Assembly (NCBI RefSeq): GCF_000802205.1
Contig: NZ_CP012850.1
Coordinates: 2,418,001 to 2,482,000 of the forward strand
Direction of reading: 5' to 3'
DNA: 64,000 nt
DNA from: Candidatus Nitrosocosmicus oleophilus
Lineage (GTDB): Archaea; Thermoproteota; Nitrososphaeria; Nitrososphaerales; Nitrososphaeraceae
Shown here: positions 20,088-29,634 of the stretch, one piece after another
How the letters are laid out: each line of letters opens with the position of its first letter
How positions within the stretch are numbered: position 1 is the stretch's first letter
Notes under the pieces: model-generated
Seen by the model: the letters and a program-made list of their open reading frames with translations, nothing else
Told to the model about the DNA's origin: nothing
Databases searched by the model: none
Translations under genes and position numbers: made by a program

Positions 20088-20402
20088 TTATTTTGGCGTA
20101 CCCTGTTTTTTTAACTCTTCATCAATGGCGTTTTTCAAGTCTTGATCATTTTTATTTGAGTAATCGACACCCAATGTCTCTGCTATTGATTCCAGTTTTT
20201 CTCTGTCGATAGTTTGTTGGGCTTTTTCTTGATTGGATGATTCGTTTGCAAGGGACTTTTTTGCCTCTATTCTAGCCTTCTGAAACTCACTGGTTGCTCT
20301 CCCCATTGATCTAGCTAATTCTGGGATTTTTTTGGCACCAAAAAATATGACAACGATAACTAAAATTATTATTATCCATTCCATTCCGTTTATGAATGCC
20401 AT
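20088..20402 (-). CDS. tatA: Twin-arginine translocase subunit TatA
   Basis: A short N-terminus, one membrane helix (MEWIIIILVIVVIFFGAKKIPELARSMG) with the FFGxKKxPELA hinge, an amphipathic helix, and a charged Lys/Glu tail define TatA/TatE. It forms the pore of the Tat system, which exports folded proteins. The frame opens at 20435, but the ATG at 20402 gives the normal short TatA N-terminus and is preferred. Confidence 0.9.
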   Translation of the reverse strand: MAFINGMEWIIIILVIVVIFFGAKKIPELARSMGRATSEFQKARIEAKKSLANESSNQEKAQQTIDREKLESIAETLGVDYSNKNDQDLKNAIDEELKKQGTPK

Positions 20403-20537
20403 AAAAATTAATTTGCAATCCCCACTAATAAACACATATTTAAAAAGTTGCCTAGGACATTTTGCATTCAGAATTCACAGGCATAAATACTTCCCAAAAT
20501 GTAAATATTGTTGGGGATTAGTAAAACAAATTATACT

Positions 20538-20858
20538 ATGAGGTACAATGAAGCGGCATTTATTGGACAGCAACGTTCACGAGCGGCCCAAATGAAATTA
20601 TTTGATTACGCGGGATTTGCAATGTTAACTTATACAATAAAAAAAAGCCCTAAAGATGACGGTTTTCTACCTGTTGGGGAAGGTCTATTTGTTAGCAAGG
20701 CAATATATGAAAACAACATAATCATATATCTTACAGACGAAGAAGGATATGCCAAGGCACAAACCAAACCCATGAGTATCATTGAAGGTGAAAAAATTTT
20801 TGAAAAGATTTTGTCAGACGACATGAAAGTATTTGATGGAGAATTAAAGACTATATAG
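20538..20858 (+). CDS. Hypothetical 106-aa protein
   Basis: No known domain is recognised. An upstream TTG (20508) is possible, but the ATG at 20538 gives a compact soluble protein starting MRYNEAAFIG. Its 3' end overlaps the convergent pyrH by 8 nt. The coding character (regular alpha/beta pattern, normal codon use) supports a real gene. Confidence 0.6.
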   Translation: MRYNEAAFIGQQRSRAAQMKLFDYAGFAMLTYTIKKSPKDDGFLPVGEGLFVSKAIYENNIIIYLTDEEGYAKAQTKPMSIIEGEKIFEKILSDDMKVFDGELKTI

Positions 20859-21534
20859 TAATTTCTGTTCCCATTTTGACATTATCAAGTACCAATTTTT
20901 CAATGTTGTCTACGGTTGACTTGAATACTACAGTCGGTAGGTTTGATCTTTCTATAACTTTCAAGCTTATCAAATCCATCAAGTCGTATGTGCCAGCCAT
21001 GGACTTTTCTGATTTTAAGATACTTACACAGTCCTGGACGTTTATCTTGTCGTACTTATTGGCGGCTGGGTTTGCCCTAGGATCAGAATCATATATTCCA
21101 TCTACGTCTGTAGCGTTGTAAAACTTTGTTGCGCCGATACGTTCGGCTATCAGAGCAGAAGTTGCGTTGGTGCTCTGACCAGGATAAATCCCCCCTGTTA
21201 TTATCACCAAACCCGATAAGAGAGCTACCGAGATTTCTTCTAAATTTCTGGGTGGAAGAGGATAACAATTTTCTCTTAGACCTGAAATTAAAAGTCTTGC
21301 ATTCAAATGCGAAACCTGAATTCCAATCAGATCCAGTCCGGATTCATCCATTCCCAAGCTTCGCGATAGATTGATATAAAATCTGGCTATTTTTCCTCCA
21401 CCAGTAATTATTACTGGTTGATAAACATTGCTTATTTTTTTTATCAACTGGATATAGTCATTTAGTTGAACAGAGTTAGTGTCAAAATTAAACAAACTCC
21501 CGCTCAATTTTATCACTATCCTTGGTTTAATCAT
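20851..21534 (-). CDS. pyrH: Uridylate kinase, archaeal type
   Basis: The 227-aa amino-acid-kinase-fold protein phosphorylates UMP to UDP. It shows IVIKLSGSLF, IITGGGKIARFYI, the family motif YPGQSTNATSALIAERI, and NATDVDGIYDSDPR. These are the signatures of archaeal UMP kinases. It is transcribed in the same direction as the HD and tmk genes upstream. Confidence 0.93.
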   Translation of the reverse strand: MIKPRIVIKLSGSLFNFDTNSVQLNDYIQLIKKISNVYQPVIITGGGKIARFYINLSRSLGMDESGLDLIGIQVSHLNARLLISGLRENCYPLPPRNLEEISVALLSGLVIITGGIYPGQSTNATSALIAERIGATKFYNATDVDGIYDSDPRANPAANKYDKINVQDCVSILKSEKSMAGTYDLMDLISLKVIERSNLPTVVFKSTVDNIEKLVLDNVKMGTEITI

Positions 21535-21567
21535 AGAATTCCATTTGGCATGTGATTATAAAAATCG

Positions 21568-22869
21568 TTAGAAATTTTGGTTTTCAGCATCTTTTAGCAT
21601 AGATTCAAAGAATTTCCTTTTTTCTGTTGTGGTATATACTCTCATCATATCAAGGTATCCAGTAATGACATTAATCAATGGTAACTGATCAAAAGACTTT
21701 TCGTATTCTGCTTGCTCGCTAATTATCATAATGGATGTAACCTCTTCTTTTTTTGGGGCCAAGGGTATCGATGGAGCACGTGAAATATCTAAAAAAACTG
21801 GTTCCCCAAACTCTTGGTTGCGGCCAATAATGTTTTTCATTATGGCTATTTGTTTTTCAAAATCAACAGTCCTACTATTAAGGCGTCTGGATTGTTTATT
21901 TTCGCGATCGTTTTCATATCTCTGGTTAGACAATGAAAAGTATTCATAAATGCACTTGAGTAAATTTCGGTTTTTATAATCTCTTGCAAGTTTCACGGCA
22001 AAAGAATCCATAGGTCTTGACTTTGACGATCGAAAATTGCACAACAATTCAAGGACCTTTTCGTCATGCAAATTAAAGAAATCCTCAAGGGAATCAAAAT
22101 CAGTCAGGTGAAGTGACTGATTGAGATGTTTCATCGAATGCAATATCATAACTTCGCCTGACCTAACTGTTTTGTGAAAATATACTGACTTAAACATCTG
22201 ATATCGTGAGATTAGCATCGACTCGTACGAATATAATGCGGATTTATTTATCCCCAATACTTTTGAAGAAGAAACTTCCAGAGAATTAATAATTCTAAAA
22301 TAATCTACTTTTCCATATTCAGTTCCTGAAAAATAACTGTCACGCGGCAGGTAATCCATCAAATCTACAGATAATCCGCCAGAAATTACTTCATTTAAGA
22401 AACCCAACTTATGTTTCCCAAAACTCAAAGAAGATATAGTAACAGGATTGTATCCATTTTGTTTAACAATATCAGAAATTTTGGTTTCTAAGATTATTCT
22501 CTCGCCGAGGTTTTCGTGAGAACTATTTTTAGAATCTTTTAAAATTTCCTCAAATAGATGAGAATATGGACCGTGTCCAACATCATGTAAAAGGGCTGCT
22601 AACCTAAGCTGCTGGATTAAATCGATATCTGTAAAGTAACCCTTATCAAATAATGTTTGGCCTGCCATCCCGGCCAAGAACATTGAGCCCAAAGAATGCT
22701 CAAATCTGGAATGAAGTGCCCCTGGATAAACAAGATGTGCACCAGCCAACTGACGAATTCTCCGGAGTCTTTGAAAAATGTCGGTATCAATGATCTCCTT
22801 CTCAACATGTGTAAATTTTATGTTTTTATGTATTGGATCAGTAATTTCTCCAACGTATTTCAAAACCAT
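21568..22869 (-). CDS. HD-superfamily phosphohydrolase, COG1078/SAMHD1-like
   Basis: The 433-aa protein has the dNTPase-type HD core: HSRFEHSLGSMFLAG supplies the first His and ALLHDVGHGPYSHLFE the HD pair, followed by ISGGLSVDLMDYLPRDSYFSG (third metal Asp). This set is shared by bacterial YwfO-like and human SAMHD1-like enzymes that hydrolyse (d)NTPs. It lies beside dTMP kinase and UMP kinase, so a role in nucleotide balance is a reasonable inference. Confidence 0.88.
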   Translation of the reverse strand: MVLKYVGEITDPIHKNIKFTHVEKEIIDTDIFQRLRRIRQLAGAHLVYPGALHSRFEHSLGSMFLAGMAGQTLFDKGYFTDIDLIQQLRLAALLHDVGHGPYSHLFEEILKDSKNSSHENLGERIILETKISDIVKQNGYNPVTISSLSFGKHKLGFLNEVISGGLSVDLMDYLPRDSYFSGTEYGKVDYFRIINSLEVSSSKVLGINKSALYSYESMLISRYQMFKSVYFHKTVRSGEVMILHSMKHLNQSLHLTDFDSLEDFFNLHDEKVLELLCNFRSSKSRPMDSFAVKLARDYKNRNLLKCIYEYFSLSNQRYENDRENKQSRRLNSRTVDFEKQIAIMKNIIGRNQEFGEPVFLDISRAPSIPLAPKKEEVTSIMIISEQAEYEKSFDQLPLINVITGYLDMMRVYTTTEKRKFFESMLKDAENQNF

Positions 22870-22906
22870 TATTCTTCACCACTTTCTTGATCCATGTTCT
22901 AAATAG

Positions 22907-23506
22907 TTAGTGTTCTCCTATAATTTCAAGGATTGAATTAAAAACAATCTCTTTAGAATTATCCGAATGTAAAACATGCCAATTAAATTTTTTAGCCAGT
23001 TCAAGATAATTATTTCTTACTTTATCCAAGAACTCTAGATTTTTCTCAAAATCATCAAGGACAAAATTATTTGCAATACCTCGTAAATACGAAACACGAG
23101 GATTTACATCGAGTATTATAGTAACGTCTTCTTTTGGCATGCCCTTATCCAGGACAGACAACCAATCAATGTTTAATCCATTGGCAAGGCCATAAACTAG
23201 ATTGGATTGACAATATCTATTTAAGATAATTGTTTTTCCAGACTTCAAGGCCTCTAAAATACGTTCTTTTTTCTCCCATCTATTTGCTGAAAGAAGCATG
23301 TGTTTTGTTTGGGCGTTGTATTGGACCTTGCCATCTAAAAAGGACCGTATTAATGCTCCTATTTTGGTAGTGTAATCTGGAAAGCTAAATAATTCTATTT
23401 GACCGGTATGTTTATCATTGAGGTACTCCTGCAACAAATGAGCTTGGGTTGTTTTGCCTGATTTGTCAAGGCCTTCTAGTACAATGATTTTACCCTTGTG
23501 TTCCAT
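22907..23506 (-). CDS. tmk: Thymidylate kinase, eukaryote-like
   Basis: The 199-aa P-loop kinase (EGLDKSGKTTQ) makes dTDP from dTMP. The details resemble eukaryotic DTYMK more than bacterial Tmk: SFPDYTTKIGALIRSFLDG after the P-loop, LLSANRWEKKE in the lid/acceptor region, and the LNRYCQSNLVYG stretch followed by IDWLSVLDKGMPKED. The P-loop lacks the extra Arg of E. coli-type enzymes. It heads a probable tmk-HD-pyrH run. Confidence 0.9.
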   Translation of the reverse strand: MEHKGKIIVLEGLDKSGKTTQAHLLQEYLNDKHTGQIELFSFPDYTTKIGALIRSFLDGKVQYNAQTKHMLLSANRWEKKERILEALKSGKTIILNRYCQSNLVYGLANGLNIDWLSVLDKGMPKEDVTIILDVNPRVSYLRGIANNFVLDDFEKNLEFLDKVRNNYLELAKKFNWHVLHSDNSKEIVFNSILEIIGEH

Positions 23507-23589
23507 GATTACACTTTATCCCTTGACCTAAACATAAGTAATATGTGAAAAAGTTTTAATTTATAAATCCTTTAGATTAAACTACAGCA

Positions 23590-23919
23590 TTGAAACTTGG
23601 ATTTATCAAACCTGTGATCATTTTAGCTAGTATTTATGTCTTGATATACTTTGCATTTTCTGCTGGAGTAATAAATGCAATTATAGAAGGCCATGATTAT
23701 AATCAGGCTGTTTTTTTACCATCTCGAGCAGTGCAAAACAATTATGAGACAATGATAGGGATTGTTTTGTTGGTATTTGGGTTTGTTGGTGCCCTTATTG
23801 CTGTCAAGGCATTTAATGTAGAAAAACTGCATGAAAAATATGCCTTGTTGGGTTCCGGCTTTTTGATAATGATGGTATCTTTAATCTTTATGTACAAAAT
23901 AATGGAACTAAAGGCCTAA
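23590..23919 (+). CDS. Small three-span membrane protein
   Basis: The 109-aa protein starts at TTG and has three hydrophobic helices (about residues 7-28, 55-76, 87-105). The first loop carries NAIIEGHDYNQAVFLPSRAVQNNYE. No known family is recognised. Confidence 0.6.
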   Translation: MKLGFIKPVIILASIYVLIYFAFSAGVINAIIEGHDYNQAVFLPSRAVQNNYETMIGIVLLVFGFVGALIAVKAFNVEKLHEKYALLGSGFLIMMVSLIFMYKIMELKA

Positions 23920-23939
23920 AGAATCAACTTATGAATCTG

Positions 23940-24629
23940 TTATAGGTTCTTTTTTATTTTCCGCGTATGCGGAAATTTAGGAAAACCAGTTAAAGTTTTG
24001 TAAGCAAGACCATGAGTTTTTTTTAAGATTGTTATGAACAAATCATCTTTATCGTGAAAATATTCCAGTAAAGAAACCAAGTTCGATATCCTCCTAAAAT
24101 GATTATTTTCTTGGTAAGGAAACGCATCAGTAGTAATCGTTTCAAACATCAATCGATCGATGCTGCTTTGTGACTGATATGATGTGATTACTACGGGTAT
24201 ATCCTTTTTAGAGTGACATTCAAATATTATTTTTATTAGATTAAGACTTTTGTATCCAGAGTGTTTTGTCGTATTACGATTCAACCTGGCCATACTTTTG
24301 GTGCTGTCCGCATTTTTTTTGTCATTGTTGGAAACTACATTCTCATTAAAATTAAAGTAATCTAACAATCCATTTAACGAATCTATTACAATGAGTGAAT
24401 TGCATTTATCGTATTCAATAAGCTTGGTGATCATTGCATCATGGGTTATTTGGTATGGAAGAAATATCTCAAGACTAGGATGAGGATCACAATTTGGACA
24501 TAATAGCTGATTATTTTCTAGGCAAGATAATTGGGTGTCGAAATCCATAAGCAATATATTCCAACTTCTAAATTCGGTGACTAATTTCTCTATTAAGGTT
24601 ATTTTAGCATTTATATCATAATAATACAT
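23940..24629 (-). CDS. Degenerate KaiC/RecA-like ATPase domain protein
   Basis: The pattern is RecA/KaiC-like. A Walker-B-like strand (NSLIVIDSLNGLLDYF) is followed by a helix and a VVITSYQSQ strand. The region where a P-loop should be reads INAKITLIEKLV instead of GSGKTTLIEKLV. Upstream of the only ATG, the same frame continues without a stop to 24683 with family-like sequence (PIISSGINLMYYYD), so the N-terminus looks truncated. Either the gene has lost ATP binding and drifted, or it is decaying. The C-terminal half is unique. Function unknown. Confidence 0.5.
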   Translation of the reverse strand: MYYYDINAKITLIEKLVTEFRSWNILLMDFDTQLSCLENNQLLCPNCDPHPSLEIFLPYQITHDAMITKLIEYDKCNSLIVIDSLNGLLDYFNFNENVVSNNDKKNADSTKSMARLNRNTTKHSGYKSLNLIKIIFECHSKKDIPVVITSYQSQSSIDRLMFETITTDAFPYQENNHFRRISNLVSLLEYFHDKDDLFITILKKTHGLAYKTLTGFPKFPHTRKIKKNL

Positions 24630-24717
24630 TAAATTTATCCCACTTGAGATTATAGGATATAGGAATGAGGATAGTATTTTAGCTCACCTTAAATAATAAT
24701 GGCTAATCTGATATATA

Positions 24718-25992
24718 TTGAGTAACCAAGAGAATATGACTTTTTTTGATAAAGAAATGTTAGAAAGCATCAGTACAGATTTTTATATAACCAAGAAGAA
24801 AATCTATTTGAATAATGGTTCGATTACCCCTCTTCCCATTTCCACTATCAAATCAATAACAGATTTTAACATACGATATTCTGAAGTTGGACCAGATTCT
24901 AAAGAGTTTACAGGTTATTTGGACGAACTTAAATTGGAGACACGAAAACGGGTAGCGGATCTCTTAAATGGGCACGAAGATGAGATTATTTTTACCCAAA
25001 GTACTACAGAAGGAATCAACATGATTTCTAATGGGCTGCCTTGGAAGGGGAATGATAAGTTATTGATTAGGAATTCCTTAAACGAACACTTTTCAAATTA
25101 TTTGCCATGGATAAAACTCTCGGCAGAAAAAAACCTGCAAGTCAGAACATTTCCAGAAGAAAAGGTCGGGATTTATGGAGAATCATTAATAGAGAATTTT
25201 ACAAGTATATATGAGAAAAACACTTTTAAATTAGTCTCTACGAGTCATGTAATTTATAATGATGGATCTATAACTCCAATTGAGAAAATGGGAAACATTA
25301 TTAAAAAAAGTAACAAAGATACACTGTTTTCCATTGATGGAGCTCAAAGTGTAGGTTCCTTGATTACCGACGTAAGGAAGATGAAATGCGACTTTTTGAC
25401 TTTTCCTAGCTTTAAGTGGCTCTGCGGGCCCTTAGGGGTTGGAATACTCTATGTTAAAAAACAGGTAATGGAAGATTTGAGTCCCATGTTCATTGGATCA
25501 GGAACAGCAGAACTAGTATCATTGAAAAATAAAAACGCAAAGGTAGACAAAATCAAGAAATCAAGGGAATCTACCAAATATCACAAGTATCCAGAAAAGT
25601 ATCAAGCTACTTTTAGGAACTTCCCCGGTTTGGCAGGACTTGAAGCATCATTGCGATATTTGCTAAGAATAGGAATAGACAATATTTTTCAACGAAATAA
25701 ATTCCTTGCTTCAATATTGAGACAGGAATTAATGAAGATGAATGAACTGGTATTGCATGAGGCAGCCTCAGAAGACTTTAGATCATCGCTTGTCTCATTT
25801 TCCTTCAGAAAACAAAATAATGCTAGAATTCAAAAATTAAATGCAAGACTACAAAAAGAAGGTGTGATTTTGGCAGGGAGAGAGATAGGTACAAAAAAAA
25901 TCTTGAGAGCATCCCCACATTTTTACAATTCAGAAGATGAAATGGTAAGGACAGGTAACACAATAAAATCATTGATAAAAGTTCTAGATTAG
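24718..25992 (+). CDS. Class V aminotransferase, cysteine desulfurase/selenocysteine lyase-like
   Basis: The 424-aa PLP enzyme of the NifS/SufS fold shows TQSTTEGINMISNGL, the His of STSHVIYNDGSITPI, the PLP Asp in SIDGAQSVGSL, and the Schiff-base Lys in FPSFKWLCGPLGVGILYV. The usual active-site Cys loop of true desulfurases is not evident, so the substrate is uncertain. A TATA-like ttaaataata (24,689-24,698) about 24 nt upstream supports the TTG start at 24718; the next ATG is at 24736. Confidence 0.82.
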   Translation: MSNQENMTFFDKEMLESISTDFYITKKKIYLNNGSITPLPISTIKSITDFNIRYSEVGPDSKEFTGYLDELKLETRKRVADLLNGHEDEIIFTQSTTEGINMISNGLPWKGNDKLLIRNSLNEHFSNYLPWIKLSAEKNLQVRTFPEEKVGIYGESLIENFTSIYEKNTFKLVSTSHVIYNDGSITPIEKMGNIIKKSNKDTLFSIDGAQSVGSLITDVRKMKCDFLTFPSFKWLCGPLGVGILYVKKQVMEDLSPMFIGSGTAELVSLKNKNAKVDKIKKSRESTKYHKYPEKYQATFRNFPGLAGLEASLRYLLRIGIDNIFQRNKFLASILRQELMKMNELVLHEAASEDFRSSLVSFSFRKQNNARIQKLNARLQKEGVILAGREIGTKKILRASPHFYNSEDEMVRTGNTIKSLIKVLD

Positions 25993-26685
25993 GGTAAGGA
26001 TTAGAGTTAGATTAGTATTGATATAGCAAAAGCATCAGGTCAGATCTCTTTTTTTCTTAAATCCAAACAAATTAATTATTTGGAATGCCCTGTTAAAGGA
26101 ACAGAAACCGTTTAGTATAGGATGTTGTTAAGCCAAATTAGTAAGAAATGTGCTGTAGAAAGACTTGGAATGTCTTCGGAATGACTGTGGGAGATTTTTT
26201 ATTAATTCATGAAATTAATTTGAAATAATATTGAAATCACCATATTGAAGGGATCGTAATATCTTTATTGCCATGATATCCATGGCGATCGATGTGCACA
26301 GATTAAATTTGTCTTTTAAATGGTTGAATTAGTCAGGGGTATAGAAATTAGAAATTAAGTTATACTGCTGAGTTTCCTCCAGGAAGTTCAGTTCTATTGT
26401 ATGATTATAGAATGGTAACAATAATATTTTGGAATTTCGTCCCTCTTAATCCTTTTTAGATCAGACATGTTCTATTTTTAGATAAGTAATATGGATATTT
26501 TCTCTTACTGGATTAATAAATCAGATTTACTAAATTATAAGATATACGAAAAAAACCAAAGGTAAAAAAATAAATAATTGCTATTTTAATATTGATACGA
26601 ATTTTGTGTGTTCGGCACTACCTTGATATGACTTTCGTATCAAATTATTTATACGAACAAGAATTCATAAAAAAAGATTAGTTAT
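25993..26685. other. Gene-free stretch
   Basis: About 690 bp of AT-rich DNA between convergent genes. No coding frame, tRNA or clear repeat is seen. Confidence 0.45.
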
Positions 26686-26928
26686 TCAACGTGATTGTCC
26701 TTCAATAACTATCATCGTCAAGGTGGATCGAACTTTATCTATTTTCCGAATTTGCCAGGTAATAATTTCTCTTAATTTGTCCATGTTGTCAGATGATATT
26801 CGAACTATAATATCATAAACTCCAAACACTCCATTCACTTCAATTACTTCTGGAACCTGTTTAATTTTCTTAATAATCTCGCTCTCAGATCCTAGATCAC
26901 AATTTAACAATACATAAGCAGTTGGCAT
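26686..26928 (-). CDS. Stand-alone Lrp/AsnC ligand-binding (RAM) domain protein
   Basis: The 80-aa protein is only the C-terminal alpha/beta sensing domain of Lrp/AsnC regulators: AYVLLNCDLGSE, VPEVIEVNGVFGVYDIIVRI, and a final MIVIEG strand. It lacks the DNA-binding HTH. Such stand-alone domains are common in archaea and may bind amino acids and modulate full-length regulators. Confidence 0.85.
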   Translation of the reverse strand: MPTAYVLLNCDLGSESEIIKKIKQVPEVIEVNGVFGVYDIIVRISSDNMDKLREIITWQIRKIDKVRSTLTMIVIEGQSR

Positions 26929-27083
26929 ACTTATCAGAAGGTGTATAAAGTATTAAATCTTTATTAGCAAATCATAATGGAGCCTAGGAGATATTTATGA
27001 AACATTCCTCGGGCTACTTTGTGTCGAAAGAAAAATTTTGATTGCAAATAATTAATATAACCATGCCAAAAAATAATGGTAAA

Positions 27084-27167
27084 GCGGGGGTCGCCTAGCC
27101 TGGTAGGGCGTGGGATTGCTAATCCCATGTTCGCAAGAACTCGTGGGTTCGAATCCCACTCCCCGCG
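27084..27167 (+). tRNA. tRNA-Ser(GCU)
   Basis: An 84-nt tRNA folds with acceptor GCGGGGG/TCCCCGC, a D-arm (CCTAGCCTGGTAGGG), anticodon stem-loop GGGATTGCTAATCCC with anticodon GCT, a long class II variable arm, and the T-arm GTGGGTTCGAATCCCAC. The discriminator is G, as in archaeal serine tRNAs, and CCA is not encoded. The 3' end is the insertion site of the element that follows. Confidence 0.95.
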
Positions 27168-27168
27168 C
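27148..27168 (+). repeat. attL core (3' end of tRNA-Ser)
   Basis: The T-loop to acceptor end of the tRNA gene (ttcgaatccc... ...ccccgcgc) is identical to 48312-48332. This copy keeps the tRNA functional. Confidence 0.9.
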
Positions 27169-27181
27169 TTATCTTGGGTAT

Positions 27182-28663
27182 TTGTACGACAATTTTAAAA
27201 GTAATGACAATACAAATGACTTTAGAACGACACATTTGGCGCACGAAACTATTCTCGGTTTTGAGGAAGAGGATAAAAATAGAACAATATCTGAAAAAAT
27301 ATACTCCATAACAAAGTCCTGTTCAAAACCGTACTTTAACAAGATTTTGATTGAATTATATAATCATAACACCGAGAATGCAAATACTGTTTGTGATTAT
27401 CTAATTTCAGAAGAAACGGAAATCAATATAAAAAATTCTACAAAGGAAGGAAGAATCAAAATCCTTGTCTGGCTTTCGGTATTCCATGAGAACAAGAAAT
27501 TGTTTTCTAAAATGAGTAAACAAGATATTCTCTCATTTCTAAATAATTTGAGAAGACCTGTTTCTGAGGATCCAACTCAAAGATGGGTAGGGTCATACAA
27601 TGGTAGACAAATTATTCTAAATAAATTTTTTAGGTGGCTGTATAATCCTCAAGAACCAAACCAATCTCAAAGGATCACGCCAGAATGCATGATAGGTATT
27701 AAACAGTTGCCGCGAAAGGAAAAAACTCCCTACTCCCCTTCAGACTTATGGGAACCTCTAGAACATACTATTTTTTTAAGATATTGTCCAAATGTTAGGG
27801 ATCGGTGCTATCACGCACTAGCTAATGATATGTCGGCCAGACCTCATGAAATCTTGAACCTAAAAATTAAGGATATAATTTTCAAAAAGACCAAGGACAA
27901 TAAACAGTATGCTGAAGTCCTAATCAAGGGAGGAAAAACCAAGTCACGGACTGTACCTCTCATTGATTCAATTCCCTATGTAAAGGAATTGATCAACTTG
28001 CATCCTACAGGGTCAAATCCTGATTCCTGGTTGTTCGTATCAAAACCCAATACAGCATTTGGATCTAAACTTACTCTCGATGGGCTGACTTATCAGTACA
28101 AATATTTCTATAAAATAAGGTTTTTTCCCAGACTCTTGGAAGATCAAACAGTTCCTGAAGCTGATAAGGCGTTAATCCGGAACCTGATTACTAAAAAATG
28201 GAACCTATATGTCTTGCGACATTCCGCGCTCACTCAAAAATCGCAAATCCTAAAGGAGCACGTCTTAAGAGACCACGCGGGATGGTCGATGTCAAGTAAA
28301 ATGCCACAAACATATATTCATTATTTTGGTAATGAATCTGCAAAATCTCTTCTACAATATAAAGGGATACTTGATCCCCAAGACAAGGAAAATGACAACA
28401 CTACCCTACGACCTAGACAGTGCCCTAATTGTAACGAACCTAATAAACTGCATTCAAAATTTTGTGTAAAATGCAGAATGGTTTTGACTTATGATTCCTA
28501 TTCAGAAGTAAGAAATGAAGATAGACAAAAGATCGACAAACTTGAAAAAGATATGGGATTAATGAAAGAAGGAATGAACAAGATCCTTTTGCTTATTCAA
28601 CAAAACAATGACTTAGCAAATGTAAAACCAGAAGTCTTACAGACAGTAATAGAAAAGGAGTAA
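27182..28663 (+). CDS. Tyrosine recombinase/integrase with C-terminal zinc ribbon
   Basis: The catalytic residues fit the family: Arg in SARPHEILNLKIKD, Lys in IKGGKTKSRTVPL, box II LYVLRHSALT (Tyr in place of the usual His, Arg kept), then HAGWSMSSKMPQTYIHY with the nucleophilic Tyr. After the catalytic domain comes a zinc ribbon (CPNCNEP..HSKFCVKC) and a coiled coil. The open frame extends back to 27110 inside the tRNA. No ATG lies near, so TTG at 27182 or 27236 is the likely start. The start is uncertain; the family call is firm. Confidence 0.88.
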   Translation: MYDNFKSNDNTNDFRTTHLAHETILGFEEEDKNRTISEKIYSITKSCSKPYFNKILIELYNHNTENANTVCDYLISEETEINIKNSTKEGRIKILVWLSVFHENKKLFSKMSKQDILSFLNNLRRPVSEDPTQRWVGSYNGRQIILNKFFRWLYNPQEPNQSQRITPECMIGIKQLPRKEKTPYSPSDLWEPLEHTIFLRYCPNVRDRCYHALANDMSARPHEILNLKIKDIIFKKTKDNKQYAEVLIKGGKTKSRTVPLIDSIPYVKELINLHPTGSNPDSWLFVSKPNTAFGSKLTLDGLTYQYKYFYKIRFFPRLLEDQTVPEADKALIRNLITKKWNLYVLRHSALTQKSQILKEHVLRDHAGWSMSSKMPQTYIHYFGNESAKSLLQYKGILDPQDKENDNTTLRPRQCPNCNEPNKLHSKFCVKCRMVLTYDSYSEVRNEDRQKIDKLEKDMGLMKEGMNKILLLIQQNNDLANVKPEVLQTVIEKE

Positions 28664-28692
28664 GCTTATTTTACATCTATTGGCAATGAAAA

Positions 28693-29634
28693 TTAATTCT
28701 TGAACATCCTATCTTCTGCCGTACTTGTATCCATGAACAATATCCAATAATCAATTAAATCATGTATTTTCTTTACCATTTTATTATCTATGTTATTATT
28801 TTTGTTACCGATTTTATAGTCAATGAATTCCTCATTTACTTCGGTCTTATAATCAATCTCATACAACAAATTAGTGGCATCGATATTTCTTGTCCAAAGA
28901 AGATCTAACACTTTGTACAGCTCGTTATCAATACCAACAGCCGTACAAACTCTTGAAAGATTGCATACTTTGTCAATTATGAATTCTTTTTTGCCACTCA
29001 GAAATGTATTGTAAATATCTGTTTTCTTAATTTGCTCAGGAGCATAACTTCTAGTTGAAAATTGGTCTTCCTCAATTACAATCGAATACATTTTTCTTTG
29101 ACTTTCAAAATAGCAATCATATAGTTTGTTTCTACTAATACGATTTATAGGTTTGAAAGGTAGTAAAACAATCAAATTAAAAGTGTAAATATCATTAATT
29201 ACATCTATTAGCCTAAATGGGGCCAAAGTTAAGTGGTCCATGATCCGGCGATAATATTGGTGGTCGACGGTATTTGGATGTTTTGAAATCTGAAAACCAT
29301 TGTTTTTCTTTTCTTGAAGTATATCATAGAATATTCTGAAGCGCAAAAATATTTCATCCAAATCTCTTGGGACGGTCATAAGTAGGTTATCAGGACTCAG
29401 CGTCAACTTATACGACCTTGCATTCTCCTTATCCTTCCTTTGGATAATGACTCCTTCTCCGACTAGCTTATCGATCATTTTTCTCACCGTCACCCTAGAC
29501 CCTTTTGATTCATTTTCACAGTATCTAATTGATTCTTCTTTTGAACAATCAGGATGGTTTTCAATGTAGTTTATTATAGCCTTTCTTAAGGATTTGTTAG
29601 TAAGGCTTGTTACCGTGATATCGTCTTTATCCAT
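28693..29634 (-). CDS. Winged-helix regulator of the element
   Basis: The N-terminal 80 residues are a winged helix: TNKSLRKAIINYIENHP, GSRVTVRKMIDKLVGEGVIIQRKDKEN and a wing RSYKLTLSPDN. The remaining 230 residues are helical and of unknown fold, possibly effector or oligomerisation. The frame opens at 29706, but the ATG at 29634 starts directly before the DNA-binding domain and leaves room for the promoter, so I use it. It is divergent from the replication genes, as plasmid repressors often are. Confidence 0.65.
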   Translation of the reverse strand: MDKDDITVTSLTNKSLRKAIINYIENHPDCSKEESIRYCENESKGSRVTVRKMIDKLVGEGVIIQRKDKENARSYKLTLSPDNLLMTVPRDLDEIFLRFRIFYDILQEKKNNGFQISKHPNTVDHQYYRRIMDHLTLAPFRLIDVINDIYTFNLIVLLPFKPINRISRNKLYDCYFESQRKMYSIVIEEDQFSTRSYAPEQIKKTDIYNTFLSGKKEFIIDKVCNLSRVCTAVGIDNELYKVLDLLWTRNIDATNLLYEIDYKTEVNEEFIDYKIGNKNNNIDNKMVKKIHDLIDYWILFMDTSTAEDRMFKN

